Positions 35,811 through 47,521 are shown, numbered from the stretch's first letter. The stretch is 64,000 nucleotides of DNA from CAIWHR01 sp963734575 (GCA_963734575.1 CAVTHT010000008.1:186001-250000), one strand, 5' to 3'. Numbers and translations are program-made. Notes: generated by a model not told the origin, from the letters alone.

Positions 35811-37571
35811 CAATCGCCGCGCGCGGTTCCTTCGCGCCGCGGGTCGGCACCGCCGATCCACCCGTTGCGCGTGCGCACGATCGCCTGCAGGCCGCTGGTG
35901 TGCTCCATGACGCGCGTCTCGTGGCCCATGGCCTTGAGGCGCGGCTCGAGCGCAACCGCCGGGGTGTCCTTCTCGAGCTCCGTCGGACCGTTGCGGCTGC
36001 CGAAGTTCGGCAGCGCCGATCGCGGCCTGCGGATCGAGCTTCCAGTCGAGCACGCCGATGAGCGTCTTCGCGACGTAGTTGATGATCGCGCTGCCGCCCG
36101 GCGAGCCCGCGATCATGAAGATGCGGCCGGCGCGGTCGTACACGATCGTGGGCGCCATCGACGAGCGCGGACGCTTGCCCGGCCTCGACGCGGTTCGCCA
36201 CCGGCTTGCCGTCCTCGGTGGGTGCGAAGGAGAAGTCGGTGAGCTCGTTGTTGAGGAGGAAGCCGCTCTTCGTCATCAGCCGGCTGCCGAACGCATCCTC
36301 GATGGTCGTCGTCATCGCCACCGCGTTGCCGTCGCGATCGACGATCGACACGTGCGACGTCGACGGGAACTCGAGCGCGTCGTGCACCCCGTACGCGACC
36401 TTGCGCGCCGGTGCGACCTCGGGCGGGTTGCCCGGCTTCGCACGGCCCATGCTGCCGGTCGCCTTGATCAGTTGCGAGCGCTCGTGCAGGTATCCGCGGT
36501 CGAGCAGCCCGGTGGGCGGTGTGTAGAAATCCGGGTCGGCCATGTACATGCCGCGATCGGCATAGGCGAGACGCCCGGCTTCGCTGATGAAGTGCACGCT
36601 CCAGAACGTCGCCGGGCCCATGGCCTGCAGGTCGTAGGGCTCGAGCATGCCGAGCATCTGCAGGATGGTGAGCCCGCCCGACGACGGCAGCGGCATGCCG
36701 CACACGTTGTACGTCCGGTACAGACCGCACACCGGCTCGCGCACCTTCACGCGGTAGTTGGCGAGGTCCGCGAGCGGTCATGTCGCCCGGATTCGTCGGA
36801 TGCGAGCCACCGTGTCGACGATGTCCTGCGCGATGGCTCCGCGTGTAGAACGCGGACGGCCCGTTGGCCGCGATCGTGCGCAGCGTCGCCGCGAACGCGG
36901 GATTGCGTCAGCACGGTGCCCACGGCGAGCGGCTTGCCCGACGCATCGAGGAAGTACGACTTCAGCGCCGGCTGCGCCAGATATTTCTCGGTGGCGAGCA
37001 TCGTGTTGAGGCGCGGCGACACCTGGAAGCCGTTCTCCGCGAGCGCGATGGCGGGCTCGAACAGCTTCGCCCACGGCAGCTCGCCCGTGCCGCTGGTGCG
37101 ACTTCGTACAGCAGCGCGAGCGTGCCGGGCACGCCGACGGACTTGCCGCCGACCACCGCGTCGTAGAACTGCAGCGGCTTGCCGTCCTTGTCGAGGAACC
37201 GCTGCGGCGTCGCTGCGCCGGGCGCGGTCTCGCGGCCGTCGAACGCGGTGAGCTTGTGGCGCTTGCCGTCGTGATAGAGCATGAACGCGCCGCCGCCGAT
37301 GCCCGACGATTGCGGCTCGACGATGTTCAACACGAGCTGCACCGCGACGGCGGCGTCGGCGGCCGTCCCGCCCTGCTTCAGGATCCGATAACCGGCCTCG
37401 ACGGCGAGCGGATTCGCCGCGGCCACCATGAACTGGCGGCTCTCGACCGGTCGCTTGTCGGTCCAACCGGACGGCCGCTCCGGCGCCTGGTTTTGCGCCG
37501 AACGATCCCGTGAGAGCGCACACGCGGCCAAGCGGCAGGACGGCCCGCGCGGCGGGCTGCGCCGGTCGCAT
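35811..37571 (-). CDS. ggt: gamma-glutamyltransferase, frameshifted
   Basis: About 585 residues from ATG 37571 with seven or more indels. A signal peptide (MRPAQPAARAVLPLAACAL in corrected frame) marks a periplasmic enzyme. Large-subunit blocks: ESRQFMVAAANPLAVEAGY, GGTAADAAVAVQLVLN, SSGIGGGAFMLYHDG. The autoprocessing site is STSHVSIVDRDGNAVAMT, with the nucleophilic Thr in the expected place, followed by GSPGGSAIINYV of the small subunit. It cleaves glutathione and gamma-glutamyl peptides. It is first of the same-strand run with the methyltransferase and ndh. Confidence 0.85.
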
Positions 37572-37789
37572 GTGGTGGCTCCAGCGAAGGCGAAGGAACG
37601 CCGGATTGTAATCCGCGAGCGGGCCAGTCGGACGCAGGCGCGCGCGGAGGACCGTCGATGCGATTCGGCGCCCGGGTAACCGCCCGCCCGCGACGAAGGG
37701 CTAGCTCATGCACGGCCTTTCCGCCTACCTCCGCGGCGAGGGGGCGTGTGCAATCACTCGCCGACCCGACCGTCGGCACTACTGGGAGA

Positions 37790-38063
37790 ATGACGATGAA
37801 CATGAAGCAAACGGCACGCGCGGTGTCGCTCGGCGTACTGCTCGGACTCGCCTCGTTGTCGGGGTCGGCCTTCGCCGACGATCAGACGGAGCGTTGGTGG
37901 GCGCCCGAAGTGAAGAAGATGGCCGAACAAGGACGGCATGGTGACCAAGAAGGACTTCATGAAGATGATGGAAAAGAAGTTCGACGAGATGGACAAGGGC
38001 AAGAAGGGCATGCTCAGCCAGCAGGACATCATGCAGATCTTCAACGACAAGACCGGCGCCTGA
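37790..38063 (+). CDS. small secreted EF-hand-like protein, frameshifted
   Basis: About 90 residues. The signal peptide is clear (AVSLGVLLGLASLSGSAFA). After one indel near 37930 the frame reads NKDGMVTKKDFMKMMEKKF and then MDKGKKGMLSQQDIMQIF, two EF-hand-like helix-loop-helix units; the second loop has lost most calcium-ligand acids. Similar short periplasmic EF-hand proteins occur widely in betaproteobacteria with no known function. ATG 37790 follows GGGAGA; ATGs at 37796 and 37802 are alternatives. A strong terminator follows. Confidence 0.65.
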
Positions 38064-38075
38064 GCGCGCGGGCGG

Positions 38076-38104
38076 GGGCCGGCGCGCACGCCGGCCCTCA
38101 TTTT
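38076..38104 (+). terminator. rho-independent terminator after EF-hand gene
   Basis: GGGCCGGCG, loop CGCA, CGCCGGCCC, then TCATTTT. A perfect 9-bp GC stem with a short T-run, 13 bases past the stop at 38063. Confidence 0.8.
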
Positions 38105-38122
38105 CGCCAATCCACGGCCGGT

Positions 38123-38380
38123 TCAACGGTCGTGGTGGTGCTCCTGGTCCTGCTCGGTGCGATCGGCGAGATGCTCGACGCCGATCATGTGCGCACAGTT
38201 CGCGCAGCAGAAGTAGCGTCCGTTCGCCTCGACGCCGTGACCGATGATGCGACAGCCGCAATGCTCGCACGCCGGCGCAGGTGAAGATCGCGCACTCGAG
38301 CTCTCGCACGTGGGTGCCGCCGCTATGGTCACCGTGAACGACTTGTCGTAGTCGTTGCCGCAGGTCTCGCACTTGGCCAT
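38123..38380 (-). CDS. small Cys-rich zinc-binding protein (likely two compensating indels)
   Basis: 85 residues from ATG 38380. Metal-binding pairs are obvious: MAKCETCGNDY at the start, CEHCGCRIIGHG in the middle, FCCANC near residue 58, and a His-rich end (EHHHDR). Between residues 18 and 35 the frame reads AAAPTCESSSARSSP, which breaks the pattern; the neighbouring frame there gives SGGTHVRELECAI, the expected block. Two indels that cancel out would explain this. Related small proteins are annotated as hypothetical or rubredoxin-like zinc-ribbon proteins. Confidence 0.65.
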   Translation of the reverse strand: MAKCETCGNDYDKSFTVTIAAAPTCESSSARSSPAPACEHCGCRIIGHGVEANGRYFCCANCAHMIGVEHLADRTEQDQEHHHDR

Positions 38381-38662
38381 CGTGGTCTTCCTCGAACAGA
38401 TGATGCGGGGCCGCTGCAGTTTCCATGCCGCCGCCGCAGCGCCTCGCGCCTGTCGCTGCGCGCGCGTTCGTAAGATTTTCCGCGCCACGGTGTAATCGCT
38501 TCCCCGCCGCCCCTGCCATCGTCCGCCTCGCCCGAGTCGCATGGGCCGCCCGCACCCCCCGCGGGAACACGGTTTGCTTGCTGTCGATTGGCATCGGTGC
38601 CGTCGACGAGGATCAGTCCGCGAACCCCGAGGCCGCACCCAGCCGACCATTGCGGGGATACC

Positions 38663-39216
38663 ATGGCACACATCATTGCAGGCGTGTTCGAGACCCTCAC
38701 CGAAGCGGAACGGACGCGCGACGCATTGGTCGCAGGCGTTTGCCGAAGCGCGACATCGTCAGCTTCTTCAACAATGCACCCGGCCAGCACGGCGAGACCG
38801 CGATCGGCGGTGACGAGCCGGCGGATCCGCAGGCGCGAGGCGCACAGAAGGGGACCGCCAAGGGCGCCGCCATCGGCGCCGGTGTCGGGCTCGCCGCCGG
38901 TCTTACCGCCGGCCCCGCCGCGATCGCGGTCGCTGGCGTGGGCGCTTACGTGGGCTCGCTCGCGGGCACGGCGCGCGCGACGGAGGACGAGGATCCGCGC
39001 ACCACGCGGCGCCCCGCCGGAGTCATGGTGGCGGTGAACGTCGGCGAAGCGGCGAACGCGAGGGCGATGCGATGCGCGTGCTGCGCGAAGCGGCGCCGAC
39101 AACATCGAGCGCGCCGAAGGTCTGTGGGAGAACGGCGACTGGGTGGATTTCGACCCCGCACCGCACCGTTGCTCGTCGACCAGGCAGACCTTCACGCCCC
39201 GGGCGTCGACCGCTGA
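38663..39216 (+). CDS. glycine-zipper stress-type hypothetical protein, frameshifted
   Basis: About 183 residues from ATG 38663 with about three indels. The N-terminus AHIIAGVFETLTEAERTRDAL continues after a frameshift as LPKRDIVSFFNNAPGQHG, like the small ferredoxin-fold part of general-stress-type proteins. A long glycine-zipper follows (GTAKGAAIGAGVGLAAGLTA, then AGPAAIAVAGVGAYVGSL), able to insert in or pack against membranes. The corrected end reads NIERAEGLWENGDWVDFDP. The function is unknown. It shares a bidirectional terminator with hppA. Confidence 0.6.
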
Positions 39217-39236
39217 TGCTCGCGACGCCACAAAGC

Positions 39237-39266
39237 AAGAACGGCAGCCCGCGGGCTGCCGTTCTT
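39237..39266. terminator. bidirectional rho-independent terminator
   Basis: AAGAACGGCAGCC, CGCG centre, GGCTGCCGTTCTT: a near-perfect long hairpin ending in T-rich sequence on the plus strand and preceded by A-rich sequence for the minus strand. It lies between the convergent ends of the gene at 38663 and hppA. Confidence 0.85.
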
Positions 39267-39283
39267 GTTGTGCGCGAACGCGC

Positions 39284-41353
<2,070 letters not shown>

Positions 41354-41530
41354 GTGGATCTCCCTAACCCGGTGAAATTGGCAAAGCGAAGGCGGAACGC
41401 CGCTGCGGCCTGTACCCGGCCTTCCAGCTCCGGCGCGTGGCGCGGGTGCGCGCGACATAGCGTGCCGCCGCTTTCGTTCCCCGCCGCGGAACGGTGGCGT
41501 TGTGAACGACCGCCGCCCTCGGCAAACGCG

Positions 41531-42133
41531 CTATTGTGCCAGCGCGCGGTCCAAAAAGTCGAGGCGATCCTGGCCCCAGAACAGCTCGTCGCGATAGATG
41601 TAGGTGGGCGCGCCGAACACCTGCCGCGTCGATCGCTTCGCGCGTGCAGGCGGCGAAGCGTTCGGCCGTCCCCGGGAGTGCGGCGCGCGCTTCCAGCGCC
41701 ACGGCATCGAGATCGAGCGCCTGCGCGATCGCCGCGAGCGTCGCGACGTCCGCCGTGTCGCGCTCTTCCGCCCAGCGCGCGCGCATGATGCCGCCGGCGA
41801 GGTCCATGGCGGCCTCCACGCCGTCCTCGAGTGCCGCGATGATCCAGCGGCAACCGGTCTCCGACGAGGCGGCCGCATGCTGCGGCTGCAGGTTGAGGGG
41901 AATGCCGAGGTACTCGCGCCAGCGCTTGCAGCTCCATCAGCCGGTACGCCTGCCGCTGCGGTGCGCGCTTCGGCAGCGGCAACCCGCCCGAGACCGGGAA
42001 GACCTGCCCGAGGTCGATGGGCTTCATCTCGATGCGCGCGCCATGCCGCGCCGCGATGACACGGAAGCGCTCGTGCCCGAGATACGCACCACGGCGAGCC
42101 CGGAGTGAAGAAGTAATCGACGATCTTGTCCAT
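41531..42133 (-). CDS. 2-hydroxychromene-2-carboxylate isomerase family (DsbA fold), frameshifted
   Basis: About 200 residues from ATG 42133 with four indels. Pieces: DKIVDYFFTPGSPW (catalytic Ser region, where DsbA has its CxxC), IEMKPIDLGQVFPVSGGLPL, LAGGIMRARWAEERD, and QVFGAPTYIYRDELFWGQDRLDFL, the conserved C-terminal block with GxPT. The family includes NahD-type glutathione-dependent isomerases of aromatic degradation, but many members act on unknown substrates; no aromatic genes adjoin it. It lies between pfp and hppA on the same strand. Confidence 0.8.
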   Translation of the reverse strand: MDKIVDYFFTPGSPWCVSRARALPCHRGAAWRAHRDEAHRPRAGLPGLGRVAAAEARTAAAGVPADGAASAGASTSAFPSTCSRSMRPPRRRPVAAGSSRHSRTAWRPPWTSPAASCARAGRKSATRRTSRRSRRSRRRSISMPWRWKRAPHSRGRPNASPPARAKRSTRQVFGAPTYIYRDELFWGQDRLDFLDRALAQ

Positions 42134-42152
42134 GCGGATCCCGCCGTTTGCG

Positions 42153-43422
42153 CTAGACGCTGAAACTGGTGGAGAGCTTCTTCGGGACGCGCACGTTCTT
42201 CAGGCGCACGTAACGCGGAAGGCCGTCGCGGAACGGCGGGAAGTCCTCGCCGCGCATGAGCGGACCGAGATAGGCCCGCGCACGCGGCGTGATGCCGAAG
42301 CCGTCGGCAGTGATGAAGTTGCGCGGCAGCATCTTCTCGACGTTCGCCACCTTGTCGAGCGGTGCGACGGTGATCTTCCAGCGGTAGGGCTTGTCGCCGG
42401 TGCGCGTGATCGCCGGCATGACGGCGTTGCGGCCCTGCAGCGCGAGCTCGACCGCCGCCTTGCCCACTGCATAGGCCTGGTCGACGTCGGTCTTCGACGC
42501 GATGTGCCGCGCCGAACGCTGCAGGTAATCGGCCACGGCCCAGTGGTACTTGTACTTGAGCTTGTCCTTGATCGAGGCTCGCGATCAGCGGACCGACGCC
42601 GCCGAGCTGCGCATGACCGAACGCGTCGCGCGTGCCGGCCTCCGCCATCAGCGCGCCCTCGGCGTTCTTGAGGCCCTCCGATACGCCGACGCAGCAATAG
42701 CCGAAGCGCTTCACCCGCGCGTCGACGGCGGCGATGAACTTCGCCTCGTCGAACGGGATCTCCGGGAACAGCAGCAGCAGCGGAATGGGCGTCGTCGCGT
42801 CGTCCGCCATGCCCACTGCCGCCGTGATCCAGCCGGCGTGCCGCCCCATCACCTCGAGCACGAACACCTTGGTCGACGTGCTCGCCATCGAGGCCACGTC
42901 GAACGCGGCCTCGCGCATCGACGTCGCGACGTACTTCGCGACGGAGCCGAAGCCCGGGCAGTTGTCGGTGATCGGCAGATCGTTGTCGACGGTCTTCGGT
43001 ATGTGCACCGCCGTCAGCGGATAGCCGAGCTGCGCCGACAGCTGCGCGACCTTGAGGCATGTGTCCGCAGAATCGTTGCCGCCGTTGTAGAAGAAGTAGC
43101 CGATGTCGTGCGCCCGAAATACCTCGATCAGCCGCTCGTACTGCGCGCGGTTCTCCTCGAGGCCCTTCAGCTTGTAGCGGCAGGAGCCGAAGGCCCCCGC
43201 AGGCGTGTAGCGCAGCGCGGCGATGGACGCCGCGGGCTCCTTGCTGGTATCGATCAGGTCCTCGGTGAGCGCGCCGATGATGCCGTTCGCGCCTGCGTAC
43301 ACCTTGCCGATGCGATCGCGATGGCGGCGCGCGGTCTCGATGACGCCGGCGGCGCTGGCGTTGATGACGGCGGTGACGCCGCCGGACTGGGCATAGAACG
43401 CGTTGCGTTTGGGCGTGGGCAT
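42153..43422 (-). CDS. pyrophosphate-dependent 6-phosphofructokinase, frameshifted
   Basis: About 422 residues from ATG 43422; one indel near 42583 (extra C). It phosphorylates fructose 6-phosphate using PPi, reversibly. Blocks: YAQSGGVTAVINASAAGV, FFYNGGNDSADTCLKV (GGND where ATP enzymes have GGDGS, the PPi-type signature), PKTVDNDLPITDNCPGFGS (catalytic Asp pair), VMGRHAGWITA and PEIPFDE. Length fits the long PPi-PFK class. With the nearby proton-pumping pyrophosphatase it forms a PPi-centred gene set; co-location of these two genes is reported in some methanotrophs. Confidence 0.88.
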
Positions 43423-43526
43423 GGGAGCGGGCGTTGGATGCGGCGCAGAGCTGGCGCGCTGGCGGCCAATTCTACGGGAGCCGCTGCGCACGGTCCAACG
43501 CGCTGCCGCGAATGCCGCGGCGTCGC

Positions 43527-44639
43527 TCAGTGCACGCTGCCCGAGGGCGACGTGCGAAGCTGGGCACGCAGGCGCAGGGCCGGTGCGAACGTCGCGTCGA
43601 TCGCAAGTGCGCGCTCCGTGCAGGCGGCGGCCGCCGCGCGATCCTGCCGCGCGAGGTGCAGCAGCGCGAGGTTGTGCACGAGCCCCGCGTCGCCGGGCCG
43701 CACGGCTACCGCGAGCTCCTGCAGCGTGCGCGCCGCATCGATCCGGCCACGTGCGCGCTCCACCATCGCCAGCATGTTGAGCGCCCACGGATCGTTCTGG
43801 CTGCGCGCGAGCGCCTCGCGGCAATGGCGCTCCGCCGTGTCGTGGTCCTGCTCCCGCGCGGCCTGCCCGGCGAGCTCGAGGCTGCGCGTCACGTCGTCGA
43901 CGAGCGCATCGCGCTCCGGCGTCCATTTCGCATACACGCGCTCGCGGTAATGCGCGAAGCGCGCGTCGTCCTGGTTCGCGCCGCCACCGGCGCCCGACGA
44001 CCCGGCGTCCGCATGCCAGACGAAGGTCTCGCGGTCGACGAAGTGGAAGCGCGTGCGCTGTGCGAGCTGGATGAAGAAATCCCAGTCCTCGTGCACGTCG
44101 AGCGTCTCGTCGAAGCGGCAGCCTGCCCCGGCGAGCTCGCGCCGGAAGATCGCCGTCGCGAGATGAAGATAGTTGCGATCGAAGAGCTCGAGCGTCGCGT
44201 GCGGCTGGCCGAAGCGCTCGCTCCTGCCGTCCGCGAATACGGCACGCGCGTAACCGTGCACGACGCCAGCATCCGGCGCCTGCGCATGGGCGCGCACGAG
44301 TCCGCTCACGTGCTGCGGCAGGATGAGGTCGTCATCGTCGAGAAAGGTGATCCACTCGCCGCGTGCGGCATCGAGGCCCGCGTTCGCAGCCGCGGCGCGC
44401 GCGAGCGGCTGGCCGGTCGCGATCAGGCGCGCGTGATGGGCGCCGATGCGTTCCGGGACCGGTGGATGCGCCGGGCCGCACGCGGCGACGACCAGCACTT
44501 CGATGGCGGGATGATCCTGCGCCGCGATGGCGTCGAGCGCGGCTCGCAGCGTCGGACGATCCATGCTGCGCACGATGACGGAGACAAGCGGCTGCCGGGA
44601 CCCTTCGGGCGGCGCCCCCGCGGCCGACGCGTCGCTCAT
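43527..44639 (-). CDS. family 2 glycosyltransferase with C-terminal TPR-like repeats
   Basis: 370 residues from ATG 44639. Residues 15-230 form a GT-A fold: PLVSVIVRSMDRPTLRAALD at the start, ARGEWITFLDDDDLILP with the DxD-type metal site, and DETLDVHEDWDFFIQLA with the acceptor-side acids. The last 120 residues are helical repeats (AERHCREALARSQNDPWALN, then RPGDAGLVHNLALLHLARQD) of TPR type, likely for protein contact. The sugar and acceptor are unknown; LPS or protein glycosylation are both possible. It begins one base after the adk stop. Confidence 0.85.
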   Translation of the reverse strand: MSDASAAGAPPEGSRQPLVSVIVRSMDRPTLRAALDAIAAQDHPAIEVLVVAACGPAHPPVPERIGAHHARLIATGQPLARAAAANAGLDAARGEWITFLDDDDLILPQHVSGLVRAHAQAPDAGVVHGYARAVFADGRSERFGQPHATLELFDRNYLHLATAIFRRELAGAGCRFDETLDVHEDWDFFIQLAQRTRFHFVDRETFVWHADAGSSGAGGGANQDDARFAHYRERVYAKWTPERDALVDDVTRSLELAGQAAREQDHDTAERHCREALARSQNDPWALNMLAMVERARGRIDAARTLQELAVAVRPGDAGLVHNLALLHLARQDRAAAAACTERALAIDATFAPALRLRAQLRTSPSGSVH

Positions 44640-44640
44640 G

Positions 44641-45297
44641 TCACGTCTGCAGCGCGGCCCCGATCGCGGCGCGAATGGTCTCGACCGAGCCCATTCCCTG
44701 CACCTTGCGGTAACGCGGCGCGCGCGCATCGCCGCTGGCGGTCCATCCCGCGTAATAAGCGACGAGCGGCTCCGTCTGGGCGTGATACACGTCGAGTCGC
44801 TTCTTCACCGTGTCCTCGCGATCGTCGTCGCGCTGGATCAGCGCCTCGCCGGTGACGTCGTCGCGGTCCGGCACGCGCGGCGGATTGAACAGCACGTGAT
44901 ACGTGCGCCCCGACCCGGGGTGCACGCGCCGCCCGCTCATGCGCTCGATGATCGCCGAATCGGGAACGTCGAGCTCCAGCACGAAGTCGATCGGCACCTC
45001 CGCCTTGCGCATCGCCTCGGCCTGCGGAATCGTGCGCGGGAAGCCGTCGAAGAGATAGCCCTTGCTGCAGTCGGCTTCGCGGAGGCGGTCGCGCACGAGG
45101 CCGATGATGATGTCGTCGGAAACGAGGCCGCCGGCATCCATCACCTTCTTCGCGGCCAGCCCGAGCGGCGTGCCCGCCTTCACTGCAGCGCGCAGCATGT
45201 CGCCGGTCGAGATCTGCGGAATGCCGTACGTTTCCGTGATGAACGTCGCCTGCGTGCCTTTTCCGGCACCCGGCGGGCCGAGGAGGATGAGTCGCAT
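44641..45297 (-). CDS. adk: adenylate kinase
   Basis: 218 residues from ATG 45297. It equilibrates AMP, ATP and ADP in the cytoplasm. The P-loop is ILLGPPGAGKGTQ (residues 3-15), ISTGDMLRAA binds AMP, YLFDGFPRTIPQA is the family signature, and the LID region runs from SGRRVHPGSGRTYHVLFNPP onwards with no zinc-binding Cys residues. Length is that of the long bacterial form. It is the last housekeeping gene of the exbB-to-adk run and close to the glycosyltransferase start. Confidence 0.97.
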   Translation of the reverse strand: MRLILLGPPGAGKGTQATFITETYGIPQISTGDMLRAAVKAGTPLGLAAKKVMDAGGLVSDDIIIGLVRDRLREADCSKGYLFDGFPRTIPQAEAMRKAEVPIDFVLELDVPDSAIIERMSGRRVHPGSGRTYHVLFNPPRVPDRDDVTGEALIQRDDDREDTVKKRLDVYHAQTEPLVAYYAGWTASGDARAPRYRKVQGMGSVETIRAAIGAALQT

Positions 45298-45396
45298 GAA
45301 GATCTCTCGAACGGGCACTGCACTGGGTGCGGCGTGCGGTTTGCGATTGTCCCGGCAACCGTGCGGGTGGTCAATGCGTGACCGGCTGCCGCGATC

Positions 45397-46167
45397 TCAC
45401 GTCGGCCCCGCAGCCGCTAGCACGGCGCGGACGCGGGCGAGATCCTCGGGCGTGTCGACGCCGGGCGCGGGCGTGCCTTCGGCGATCTCGACCACAATGC
45501 GACGGCCGTGCCAGAGTGCGCGCAGCTGCTCGAGCGCCTCGAAGCCTTCCATCGGCGACGGCGCCAGCGCGGGATACTGCCGCAGGAACGCAGTGCGATA
45601 GGCGTAGAGCCCGTAGTGCCGGTACAGCGGCAATCCCGGCGGCAGCGCCGTGCGATCCGCGGCGAACGCGTCGCGCGCCCACGGGATCGTCGCGCGGCTG
45701 AAGTACATGGCCGCACCGTCGCGATCGAGCACCACCTTCACCACGTTCGGATTGAACGCCTCGGCGGCGTCGGTGATCGCATGGCACGCGGTCGCGATCG
45801 ATGCACCCGGGTCGCGCGCGAGCCGTGCGGCCACCGCCGCGATCAGCGATGGGGCGAGCAGCGGCTCGTCCCCCTGCACGTTCACCACGATGCGTGCGTC
45901 GTCCAGCCCGAGCCGTGCCGCCGCCTCGGCCAGGCGATCGGTGCCCGTCGCGTGATCGCTGCGCGTCAGGCAGACCTCGACGCCGTGCGCCGCGGCTGCA
46001 TCCGCGATGCGCGAATCGTCGGTCGCCACGACCACCTGCGCTGCGCCTGCACGGCGCGCATTCTCGGCGACGCGCACGACCATCGGCTTGCCGCCGAGGT
46101 CCGCCAGGGGCTTGCCGGGCAGCCGCGACGACGCGTAGCGCGCCGGTATGAGAACGACGAAGCTCAT
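45397..46167 (-). CDS. kdsB: CMP-KDO synthetase (3-deoxy-manno-octulosonate cytidylyltransferase)
   Basis: 256 residues from ATG 46167. It activates KDO as CMP-KDO for lipopolysaccharide inner core. Signature blocks: VLIPARYASSRLPGKPLADL at the N-terminus, EVCLTRSDHATGTDRLAEA, VVNVQGDEPL with the metal site, MYFSRATIPWARD and PLYRHYGLYAYRTAFL. Full length. It lies in the LPS-related run lpxK, Trm112-like, kdsB, adk, 38 bases after the Trm112-like stop. Confidence 0.97.
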   Translation of the reverse strand: MSFVVLIPARYASSRLPGKPLADLGGKPMVVRVAENARRAGAAQVVVATDDSRIADAAAAHGVEVCLTRSDHATGTDRLAEAAARLGLDDARIVVNVQGDEPLLAPSLIAAVAARLARDPGASIATACHAITDAAEAFNPNVVKVVLDRDGAAMYFSRATIPWARDAFAADRTALPPGLPLYRHYGLYAYRTAFLRQYPALAPSPMEGFEALEQLRALWHGRRIVVEIAEGTPAPGVDTPEDLARVRAVLAAAGPT

Positions 46168-46205
46168 GCAGCGCCTGAGCGTCACGCGGCCGGACGGCCG
46201 CGGCA

Positions 46206-46385
46206 TCACTCGCACTCTTCGGGCGTGAGCTTGCGCGCTTCGTCCTCGAGCATGACGGGAATGCCGTCGCGGATCGGATAGGCGAGCCGCGCCGACTTCG
46301 ACACGAGCTCCTGCCGCTCCTTGTCGTACACGAGCGGCCCCTTGGTCACGGGGCAGACGAGGATTTCCAGCAGCTTGGGGTCCAT
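46206..46385 (-). CDS. Trm112 family small protein
   Basis: 59 residues from ATG 46385: it starts MDPKLLEILVCPVTKGPLVY and later has YPIRDGIPVMLEDEARKL, the YcaR/Trm112 pattern, but only one Cys of the usual zinc set is present besides the one near the C-terminus. Family members activate or scaffold methyltransferases; the bacterial form regularly sits between lpxK and kdsB, exactly as here. The gene is short but well supported by that position. Confidence 0.9.
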   Translation of the reverse strand: MDPKLLEILVCPVTKGPLVYDKERQELVSKSARLAYPIRDGIPVMLEDEARKLTPEECE

Positions 46386-46403
46386 GTTCCGCCTGTCGTG
46401 CGT

Positions 46404-47432
46404 TCAGTGAGTGGAGGCCGCGGCGATCGCGCGCAAGCGCCCGACGATGCGCTCGACCAGGGCGGGCTCGATCGCGGCGTCGACGCGCAGGTACCAGCAG
46501 CGCGCATCCGCGAAGCGCCGGCATTTTACCGCATCCTTCTCCGTCATCAGGATCGCGTCGGCGCCGGGAAACGCGAGCTCGGCCGCGGCGTAGTCGTGAT
46601 GGTCGGGAAAGGCGCGCGTCGGAGGATCGAGACCGAGCCTGCGCAGACTCGCAAAGAACCGCTCGGGATGACCGATGCCGGCCACGGCCTGCAACGCCTC
46701 GCCGGCGAAATCGGCGGCCTCGCGAGTGCGTCCGGACTGCGCCACGTTCACGAACTCGTGGGCGACGAGGCGCATCGTTGCGGTCGGCGGACGTGGCAGC
46801 GCGCGCCCGGCGCGCCACGGTCCGTTGACGACGACCTCCTGGACGTTGCACAAGCGCGCCGGTGCTTCCCGCAGGGGACCCGCGGGCAGCAGGCGGCCGT
46901 TGCCGATCCCCCGCGTGCCGTCCAGCACGGCGATCTCCACGTCGCGCGCGAGGGCGTAGTGCTGCAGTCCGTCGTCCGCGATGATGACGTTGCATCGCGG
47001 ACAGGCCGCGAGCAACGCGCGCGCCGCCGCGACCCGATCGACGCCGACGGCGACCCGCAGGCCACGCTGCGCCATGAGCAGGGGCTCGTCGCCGACGCTC
47101 GATGCCGCGTCGTCCGAAGCCACGACACGCACCTGCCCCGCCTGCGCTGCGCCGGCGCCGCGGCTGACCACCCCAGGCACGAAGCCGCGTGCGGCAAGCG
47201 CCTCGTACAGCGCGATGACGAAGGGCGTCTTCCCGGTGCCGCCGACGGTGATATTGCCCACGACGACGACGGGCACCGACAGGCGGTGCCGGTGCGAAGC
47301 CCCGGCGCGATACCACGCACGGCGCAGCGCCGCCACGCTGCCGAACACGCCCGCGAGCGGAAGCAGCGCGAGCGCGGCGGGTGTCGCGCGCGGCGCATAC
47401 CAGGTGCGCAGCAGGCCCTCGGTGAGGCTCAC
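46404..47432 (-). CDS. lpxK: tetraacyldisaccharide 4-prime-kinase
   Basis: 342 residues. It phosphorylates the lipid A disaccharide precursor at the inner membrane. The P-loop is VVVGNITVGGTGKTPFV (residues 56-72), the ADDGLQHYALARDVEIAVLD block is the LpxK signature, and LMTEKDAVKC occurs near residue 295. A short N-terminal hydrophobic segment (LALLPLAGVFGSVAAL) fits its membrane association. It follows exbD after about 90 bases and precedes the Trm112-like gene by 18 bases; this order is conserved in betaproteobacteria. Confidence 0.95.
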   Translation of the reverse strand: MSLTEGLLRTWYAPRATPAALALLPLAGVFGSVAALRRAWYRAGASHRHRLSVPVVVVGNITVGGTGKTPFVIALYEALAARGFVPGVVSRGAGAAQAGQVRVVASDDAASSVGDEPLLMAQRGLRVAVGVDRVAAARALLAACPRCNVIIADDGLQHYALARDVEIAVLDGTRGIGNGRLLPAGPLREAPARLCNVQEVVVNGPWRAGRALPRPPTATMRLVAHEFVNVAQSGRTREAADFAGEALQAVAGIGHPERFFASLRRLGLDPPTRAFPDHHDYAAAELAFPGADAILMTEKDAVKCRRFADARCWYLRVDAAIEPALVERIVGRLRAIAAASTH

Positions 47433-47521
47433 CGGCTCATCCGGTCACCACGCGCCGGCCGCGCGGCGCAACCGGACCGGCGCGTTCCGCCTCGCCGAGA
47501 TTGCGCGCGCGGCGCACCGCG

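Noticed and set aside
33691..36750. A 1019-codon open frame on the minus strand spanning several genes
   Set aside because: It is a chance chain of frames in very GC-rich DNA: pieces of gamma-glutamyltransferase, the methyltransferase and the NADH dehydrogenase are stitched by frameshifts. No single protein fits it.
41531..42133. The DsbA-fold gene as evidence for a naphthalene-type degradation cluster
   Set aside because: No ring-hydroxylating dioxygenase, dehydrogenase or ring-cleavage gene is near; the family is broad and often found alone.
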